This document shows positions 6,326 to 12,500 of a DNA stretch of 12,500 bases, piece after piece. Made by a program: the position numbers and the translations under genes. Numbering within the stretch: position 1 is the first letter of the stretch; each line of letters begins with the position of its first letter. Source of the DNA: Chromera velia (Eukaryota; Sar; Chromeraceae); contig JAHBMJ010001274.1 in assembly GCA_018398765.1 (NCBI GenBank), positions 1 through 12,500 of the forward strand, written 5' to 3'. The notes under the pieces were generated by a model that worked only from the letters and a program-made list of their open reading frames with translations, did not search any database and was not told where the DNA came from.

Positions 6326-9300
6326 ATGTCCACGAAGAGAAAGCTCAAGCCAGGAAGCATTGAGCTTGACAAGAACGAGAACGCGATCATCATCAATTAC
6401 TCCCTCGAGACCTCCCAAGTGAATGAGCACGGAGACATTTTGTCCACCGACTCTGAGGATGGTCAGAAGAGAGTGCGTATCCGGGATATGAATCCGGACA
6501 ACATCCCTCAGATGGCAAAGGACCTTGTAAGCAAGTGCAAGTACGTCCATGCCAGCAGAACCGAAGAGATCGAGGAGTTGCTACGCCAGCTGTGCGAGTC
6601 CTCCGAGAGAGGGGACGGGTACTCTGGAAAGAAGAAAAAAGAAAAAGTCAGAGGTGCAAGGCAGAAACCGTATGAAAGCATGAGCAGACGGACAGAGGAG
6701 GGGAGTCCGGCAGGCTCTCGAGAAGTCGGGGGGGGGGAAGGGGGCCGAGGCCCTCTGCCGTTCCAGCAGGGTGGTGGGCCCGGAGGGGATTGGGGAGAGG
6801 GAGAAGGCCCGGAGGCCCCGGCAGTCCGTCAACGCCGTCGGCCCCTTCTTCCCGACGCCTCGCCGGATGATTTGGAGGACTACATTGACAAGTTGTACGA
6901 AGAGAAGACGGAAGACAAAGTGATGGGTGCAAAGTGTCTTCTCCGTCTGTCTCTCGAAACCCAAAATTTGGAGCTTCTAGTCGATCATGACAGTTTGGTT
7001 GGAATTCTGGCAAGGGTGTTGAGGGAGGAGGGGAAGAAAAGTACCGAGTTGGCAATTGCCATTGCCGGCTGTTTTCTCTGTTGGTCTCATTTCTCGGAGT
7101 TTCATGAAATTCTCCGCCAGAATCAGTGCGGGGACGTGACGATTCGGGTTTTGGATTTTGAGGCAAAGAGGGACCGTGCACGTGTAGCAGAAGTGAAGGA
7201 GCGAAAAGAGCAAATCAACAGCAGCACAGCCTCCCCAGAAGAGAAGCAGCGATTGATCCGAGTAGAGGAGAGAAGGCTGCAGAGGCTTCAAGCTCGACAG
7301 AGCCGCCTCTTGTATGCCTGCTCGCTGATTCTCCTCAACTTGGCTGAGGATCTCTCAGTCGAAAGAAAAATGGTCAAGAGAAACATCATTTCTATTCTTG
7401 TTCCCCTTCTTGACCGGAGAGAGTGTCCTGAACTGCTTCTTGTCACACTGACCTTCCTCAAGAAGCTGTGCATTTTTGAGGAAAACAAAAACGCCCTGGT
7501 GGACGAGAAAGTCCCCCAAAAAACTGTCGAGCTCCTTCAGCTCGGAATGAGGTCAGGGAACCCCTACCTGACCATGCTGACTCTCAGAGTGCTCTACAAC
7601 CTCTCCTTTTCATCAGAGGTCGGTGAGAGAGAGGGTGGTCTCGTGGGTGAGTGTTTGTCCTTGTTCGTTGTGACTCCCTGCAAGCATCGACTAGCTGTGC
7701 TTCTCGTCAAACGTGAACATGCCTCGCAAATTTGCTTTTAAATTATTTCGCCTTTTGGTGACTCTTCATTTTGTTCTCTTTTTCATCTATCCCTCCTTGG
7801 CTCGGCCCCCGCCTCCTCGCTTGCATGCCTGATTGCTCGGCGGCAAGAACCTTAACGCGCCCATTTGGTCCCTCCAATTCAATTGTCTGTTCGAACGTTC
7901 GAACGGCATTCGGGCTGGTTGACATACAAACAGTCAAACAAAAGCAGGGGACGTGGAAAATAAGACAGGCATTTGTCCAGTCACAGAACATACAAAGGTT
8001 GTTTGCTGCGAAGTCAAAGGAGAGGTGAAACGAGAAACAAAAGTCTGGGGGTGGGCTGCAGAGGTTTATATAAGCCTATCGTCCTGCAGATCAATCAATC
8101 GATTCTTTCACCTGTTTTTTTGCCCCGCGGTCCAGCTCTGTGCCTTCCTTGCCTCTGCTCTCTTTTCCATGCTGCTCTCTTCTGTCCTTATCCAGTTCCC
8201 CCCCCTTTCTTCCGCGTCCCCCCCTCTCTGCTTTCTTGATTCCCTACAAGCGTCCATTTCTTTCTCCCTTTCTTGCCTGCCTGCCTGCCTGCCTGCAGGT
8301 CCGGTCCCGTCTTGTGGAAACAGGGATATTGCAGGTCCTCGTCGAGCTGCTCAAGAACCCGCCCTTCCGACAGATCGTTCTTCGGATTCTCTACCATTTC
8401 TCGTTCGATCAACGGGCACAGTCGCTGCTCACGTTCAACGAGCAGTGTGTGGGGATGGTGCTGCAGTTGGTAGTTGCGTTCCCTGAGAGGAGGGTGGGCA
8501 GAGACCTCGTGGCTCTCGTAGTCAACCTGTCCCTCCATCCACGGGGGGCAGAGCGAATGGTCTCCTCGGGACTCATGCCGCAGGTCGTTGGTAGAGTCCT
8601 GAAGTTGAGAGACGCCACTCTCTGCAAGGTCATCCGTGGCATCGTTGCCCATCCCGTTGCCCGACAGATGTTGATGGAGACAATGCGGTCAGAAAGCCTC
8701 CGAACAGCAGAGTGGGTAAGGGACTTCGTGCGCGTCGCAACGCAGAGTCTCGAACACACAGACATGCTGGTGGAGGTGTTGGGGTTATTGGCCCATTTAG
8801 AAGAAGTGGGGGCGAAGTGGGTGGAGCTGTGTGAGATTGGCCTGCTCCCACTGATACAGCAAGTCTTGGTGGGGGGATTGAATGAGGACGACTTAGTCCT
8901 TGAATGCATACAGTTGGTGTCCACAATCGCCCTGGCACCGGGCACAGGGCCTCTTCTTGCCTCGTCTGACATTCCCGCAGTGCTCCATGATGTCTTGAGT
9001 GCCAAGCAAGAGGACGACGAAATGGTCTTGCAGCTCCTCTTCTGCTTTTTCTGCTTGATCGCCAATGAAGCCACCCGGGGCGTGGTGTTTGCAAGGGAGG
9101 GTCCGGGGGAGTTTGCACAGATCACGACGTTTGTGCTGGACCTGTTGAAGGACAGACATCCGATCATCAGACAGCTAGCAACCGAAACGCTGAACTTGAT
9201 CGGAGAGGTGGATCCCGTCATGGCAGAAAACATTCGGGTGAGTGGAGTGGAGTGGAATGGTCGCATGGGGGGNGAGAGGGGACGGACAGAGAAAGAGGCC

Positions 9301-10037
9301 TGCAAGAAGTGATCAGCAATTGCCAACAAAATTTCCCGACAGCTCCTTTGTGCTTCTGTTCACGTTTTCTGGTGGATTCACAAGGATGCAGGAAAGTACT
9401 GATTGCGCAAGTTTCAATTCATTGATGCAAGGTTGGACCTGCAATCGACAAGATTGAGCAATCAAGATCATCTGCCTGTCCTTCTGTCTGTCTGTCTGTC
9501 TGTCTGTCTGTTGTCTATTGTGTCCATGAAGAAAAGAAGGGAGAAGAAGAAACATATAGTCTGTCTGTCTGGCCGTCTGTCTTGTCCCAATGTAGGGAGG
9601 GGAGGGGCCTCTGCACAGGATAGTGTGGGTTCCATGGGATGGTTGCTGCCTTTTTGTTGGTCTGTGTCCGATGCGTCTTTCTGATCCTTGCACTGATTGA
9701 CTCTCTGTCTTTGTTTGTTTCTTTGTTTCTTCGAATGCAGGTCTGGAAGTTTCAATTTTACAATCAGGAATGGTGCGCCCTTGTGAAGAGGCAAGAGCGG
9801 GGGGGGGGATTCGGGGGAGACGACTCGGAAGACTCGGGGGGTCTCTCGCAGCCCCTCCATCATCCTGGCGCTGGGGGAGTGGGAGGACAGCCTGGTATGG
9901 GGGGCATGGGGGTGGAGACTCCCGAGGGCCGCTCGGCATCTCCCCATGCAGACGGGATGATGATGAGGTGGGACGACGCACGCGCCCTCGCAGACAGATA
10001 TTGGGGGGATGCGGTTCGGCTGACGGGGGCGCAGTGA
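6326..10037 (+). CDS. KAP3: Kinesin-associated protein 3 (KAP3, kinesin-II accessory subunit)
   Basis: KAP3 is the armadillo-repeat subunit that binds the two motor subunits of kinesin-II and links the complex to cargo, chiefly anterograde intraflagellar transport. Exons are 6326-7618, 8299-9237 and 9741-10037. All junctions are phase 0, giving 842 residues against 792 in human. Residues 1-95 match the family N-terminus (KRKLKPG, IIINYSLE, the SKCKYVH region). Residues 180-260 carry DDLEDYIDKLYEE and ARVLREE. A charged helical stretch spans 277-330, with LLNLAEDLSVE just after. Armadillo repeats run to about 735, including the conserved EDDLVLE and QEDDEMV. The exon joins restore ungapped alignment to KAP3 (SFSSE|VRSRLVE; ENIR|VWKFQF). 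Residues 110-178 are a Gly/Pro/Arg-rich insertion, and the C-terminus (745-842) is Gly-rich. The start is the first ATG in frame before the conserved region. Identification is near certain; the exon 1 donor GTCGGT is weak but is the only one in phase. Confidence 0.93.
7619..8298 (+). other. KAP3 intron 1
   Basis: This 680-bp intron starts GTCGGT and ends in four CTGC units followed by AG. A stronger donor, GTGAGA, lies four bases downstream at 7623 but would break the reading frame. The pyrimidine-rich 3' half is open in one frame from 8140, so a reader could mistake it for coding sequence. The protein alignment places the exon start at 8299. Confidence 0.85.
9238..9740 (+). other. KAP3 intron 2, with (CTGT)n
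   Basis: This 503-bp intron has a consensus donor CGG|GTGAGT and an acceptor GAATGCAG preceded by TTTGTTT repeats. It contains a (CTGT)n array at about 9484-9511, another CTGTCTGTCTGG near 9560-9582, and one undetermined base at 9273 beside a G-run. Confidence 0.9.
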
Positions 10038-10792
10038 GGGAGGGTGGTGGGGGTGTGGGGGTGGAGGGAGGGTATGGGGGCAGATCGAGCAGTTAGACGA
10101 ACAGTTGCATGGGAGCATGATTTGGGAGGGAGCCTGTCTGTCCTCATTAATTGTCGGAATGATTGTATGGGGTTTCTGGGTGTGTGGATGGGATTGGTGC
10201 GACGTGAAAGAAAAAGAGGAGCACATCTCATTGAAGTACATGGAAATGTGTCCTACCTACCCCAGATTAAATTCTGTATTCTCCCTCTCTCTTCTACACT
10301 TTCTCTTTTTGTTTGTTTATTTTTAAGTGAGGTTTCCTTCATCAGAGAGCAATCGCCCTGGTCTCTCTTCATCTGAATTAATTGAGTGGGAACGGTGGGG
10401 GGAATTCAGTGGGTCGGGAGGGGTGTTTGCGCTTCTCCCTACTCCTTAATTCAAACATGTGCTGTGTGCGGATTTCCCAAGCACATGGATGAAGCGACCG
10501 GGTAATGCCTCAAGAAATAATGGAGCAAAAGCGGGGGCAGGGATTTAAATATGCAACAAAAATATACAGAGTCTATTACAGAGAGGGGTGGTCCTTTTCG
10601 TCCTCTGAGAAGGCAAGAGCGAAAACGAATCCGCAGTCAGCCAGATTCCTGGTCACATCTTTTTTTCAGCCTGGGATCTGACCTTGTGTGCTCGTTTGGC
10701 AACTGCTTGCATGTGCATACCTAGCTCTTTTGCTAAAGTTGTTGCTCAGGCCTAGGCTCAGGCTGAATACAGCTCTTTCAAACATAAATAAA
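10038..10792 (+). other. KAP3 3' flank / probable 3' UTR
   Basis: The sequence after the KAP3 stop is G-rich, then T-rich, with no supportable gene on either strand. AATAAA at 10787-10792, within an AAATAAATT context, is the best poly(A) signal candidate. It would give a UTR of about 750 bases. That assignment is inferred from position only. Confidence 0.4.
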
Positions 10793-11205
10793 TTGCATGA
10801 ATTTGCGTCCTATTTAAATTTGACAGTGAAATTCACACCCATTTGAAAATATTTGAACGCTGTTTCATACTGTAGTGACTCTTTGTTTTTTAAGCTAACC
10901 ATACATAGCTAGACTGTAGACTCCGCACTGCATTTTTAAAGTATAAATTTCAATATTTTTCTCCCTACATAGTTTTTTAATTATCATCTTTATCGTCATA
11001 CGCTATTGCCATTGGCTATCATTGGTTTATTTTTAGGCTTTTTGTGTTTTGTGGTCTTTTATTATAAGTTTACTTTATTTCTGTGTAGAGTTTTATGGAC
11101 AGTTCTAGCGATAGTCAAAGTTTATGTCTAGGTTCATGTTGTTATATGTTGTTCAATGTGGGGGTCCACTAACGGGAAGGGCAGGGTGGCTTGGAAGGCG
11201 GGGGA

Positions 11206-11224
11206 GAACTTCCCGGAGAAGTTC
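11206..11224. repeat. Short hairpin GAACTTC/GAAGTTC
   Basis: These are 7-bp perfect arms with a 5-base loop (CCGGA). It sits between ACTAACG (11168) and CGTTAGT (11262), a wider inverted pair. This may mark a small decayed element of about 110 bp. Confidence 0.4.
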
Positions 11225-11773
11225 AAAATCCCCAAAGGGCCGTAAAAAGCCTAGTCGCATACGTTAGTAGGGGTTATTTATGGCTTATCCAAGGGCTGGG
11301 ACCATGCCGGGACCGATTGGGGAAGGGGGGGGGTATGTTCAGTTGAATCAATCGGAATCAATTTCACACTTTAACCGATTAGCTAGAGAGAACAATTAAG
11401 TGATAAAAAGAATAGAGAAGAGGTTTGTATCTTACAAAACCTGACTCACAAAAAAAAATCAACAGTAAAAAGTTTTTCTTGACTAGCTCTGACTTCAATT
11501 GATTGATGTCGGAAGATGATTTTCTATTTTTTTCATGATTTTTTTAAAATTTTCCGTCATCCCCACCCCTGTTGCATATATATTAGTTTTCCAAAAAAGT
11601 TGTCCAGGAACTTGTAACTTGTCCTTTGAGCCGCAAGTCGTGCACTTCAAGCGCACTTGAGTATAAAGGAGCCGAAATTCCTCACTGTATGCCAGTGCAT
11701 GATGCCACCGAGCCGATGCACACTCAGTGCGCGCGGGGTGCGCCTGTGCGCCGCTGCATACTCTCGCAGACTT

Positions 11774-11806
11774 ACTTCCGCGCGCAAGGCGCGCGAACTG
11801 ACTTGT
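11774..11806 (+). repeat. Dispersed 33-bp block, copy 2
   Basis: This block matches 3117-3149 at 28 of 33 positions in the same orientation, about 8.6 kb away. The GCGCGC-rich core is kept. Confidence 0.5.
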
Positions 11807-12256
11807 ATTGTATCGATCGATATATGAATGTATATGTGGTACGTATTAATTAATGCATATATCGATATTGATGAACCGATACATGTATACAGATGCGAAA
11901 GATGTGTGCATTCTTTACTTGCACTTTTTTTATCGATCGATCGATGCATCATATCGGATGCATGTTCATGCATGCAAGACGTCTTTCCAGCTTAAATCTA
12001 CCGTCAAAAACGGTACAGGGAACCAGCGCAGCACCAATGTACTTTCACGTACGCTGCCAAAGTCGAAGGTGAGGCAGTCAGATAAGTGAATCGTCGTGCA
12101 CCAAGTGCAGGAAGCCAACACTCTGCTCCCTGACTTTACTCTGGCCAGAGAAAATTGACCTCGAGCAAGCAGTGACCTGCTAAAATCCTGCTTTCCGGAA
12201 GTACATGTAGCGCTCATCGCGGAAGGCTTAGCGCCCGTCTTCTTTTGTGCGTATTC

Positions 12257-12500
12257 ATGTCCCACTTCAAGCGAAGCACCTTGGATCTTCCTTTGACCAC
12301 TTTCTCTTTTCGGATCTGCCTTTACATTTTTCTGGTTATTTTGCCAGCGGCGAGTCAGACGTTCGATGTTGGCAGAGTAAGGGTGGACCAGAATTGGCTG
12401 AGAGTTTCTTTTCGCACACCATTTGTCGCTCCAGTTGTGATTGTGACAAAGAGCACTTACGGCAATACCGATTCGGTCCTCCGCACGCAGCACATCAACG
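12257..12500 (+). CDS. Secreted H-type-lectin-like protein, N-terminal part (runs off the window)
   Basis: An ATG at 12257 opens a frame that stays open for 81 codons to the window edge. Residues 1-34 look like a signal peptide: a basic segment (FKR), then the hydrophobic core CLYIFLVILP ending at AASQ. The mature start TFDVGRVRVD, then NWLRVSF, TPFVAPVVIV and a TYGN turn, follows the H-type lectin beta-sandwich pattern: a Gly-Arg-Val strand, a Trp four to five residues before a V-x-F strand, then F-x-x-P-V-V. Such domains bind sugars in secreted or surface proteins. No intron is needed in the part seen. The rest of the domain and the C-terminus lie outside the window. Coding identity is likely; the family call is from pattern only and another beta-sandwich fold is possible. 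Confidence 0.6.
   Translation, partial: MSHFKRSTLDLPLTTFSFRICLYIFLVILPAASQTFDVGRVRVDQNWLRVSFRTPFVAPVVIVTKSTYGNTDSVLRTQHIN

Larger units (their letters stand above)
10793..12256. other. AT-rich intergenic region
   Basis: No gene is recognisable. The first part (to about 11600) is AT-rich with homopolymer runs. A GC-richer island at 11160-11275 holds a small hairpin. A GCGC-rich repeat lies at 11730-11806, and 11812-11976 is dense in ATCGAT and GCATGC palindromes. Reading frames antisense to 11966-12493 overlap the better-supported secreted-protein start and have no recognisable domain. Confidence 0.5.

Noticed and set aside
8140-8298. Extension of KAP3 exon 2 upstream to an ATG at 8140
   Set aside because: This sequence is a pyrimidine-rich intron end with the acceptor at 8298, and KAP3 alignment begins at 8299.
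10044-10376. Small hydrophobic frames after KAP3
   Set aside because: They lie in the probable 3' UTR, with no family resemblance and simple-sequence composition.
11966-12493. 175-codon minus-strand frame
   Set aside because: It has no recognisable domain. The opposite strand has a signal peptide and lectin-like pattern, so this is probably its shadow.

Overview
This is eukaryotic nuclear DNA. It carries spliced genes with GT..AG introns, long non-coding stretches, microsatellites, a minisatellite and small inverted-repeat transposons. The central gene encodes KAP3, the non-motor subunit of heterotrimeric kinesin-II, so the organism builds cilia or flagella at some stage. Few introns, mixed base composition, abundant TGCATGCA octamers and a secreted H-type-lectin-like gene would suit a free-living alveolate or alga. 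A chromerid such as Chromera velia is my best guess, but it is an inference without a database check.

Layout. (1) 1-1200: minus-strand exons of an RCC1-repeat protein, broken up by (CA)n and CAGR-type arrays in its introns. (2) 1204-1560: no recognisable gene. (3) 1564-2930: a cluster of related inverted-repeat elements called family A here, made of one complete copy, one truncated copy and one copy split by a second element (family B) with a TATGC target duplication. (4) 2930-3745: no gene, but inverted repeats with pseudoknot-like topology. (5) 3746-4315: fifteen tandem 38-bp units in perfect register, decaying into about 200-bp higher-order units up to about 4990; an AT-rich stretch and a detached repeat block follow. 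(6) 5933-6069: a short, frameshifted armadillo-like coding remnant. (7) 6326-10037: KAP3 in three phase-0 exons. (8) 10038-12256: 3' flank and AT-rich intergenic DNA with small hairpins. (9) 12257 to the right edge: the start of a secreted protein resembling H-type lectins.

The genes do not form a pathway. KAP3 is intraflagellar transport cargo-adaptor machinery, the RCC1 gene is a beta-propeller protein of unknown role, and the right-edge gene looks extracellular. The most unusual material is the repeat architecture: nested transposons, a register-perfect minisatellite, and CTGY tetranucleotide arrays that lie in the introns of both spliced genes, always in the sense orientation.
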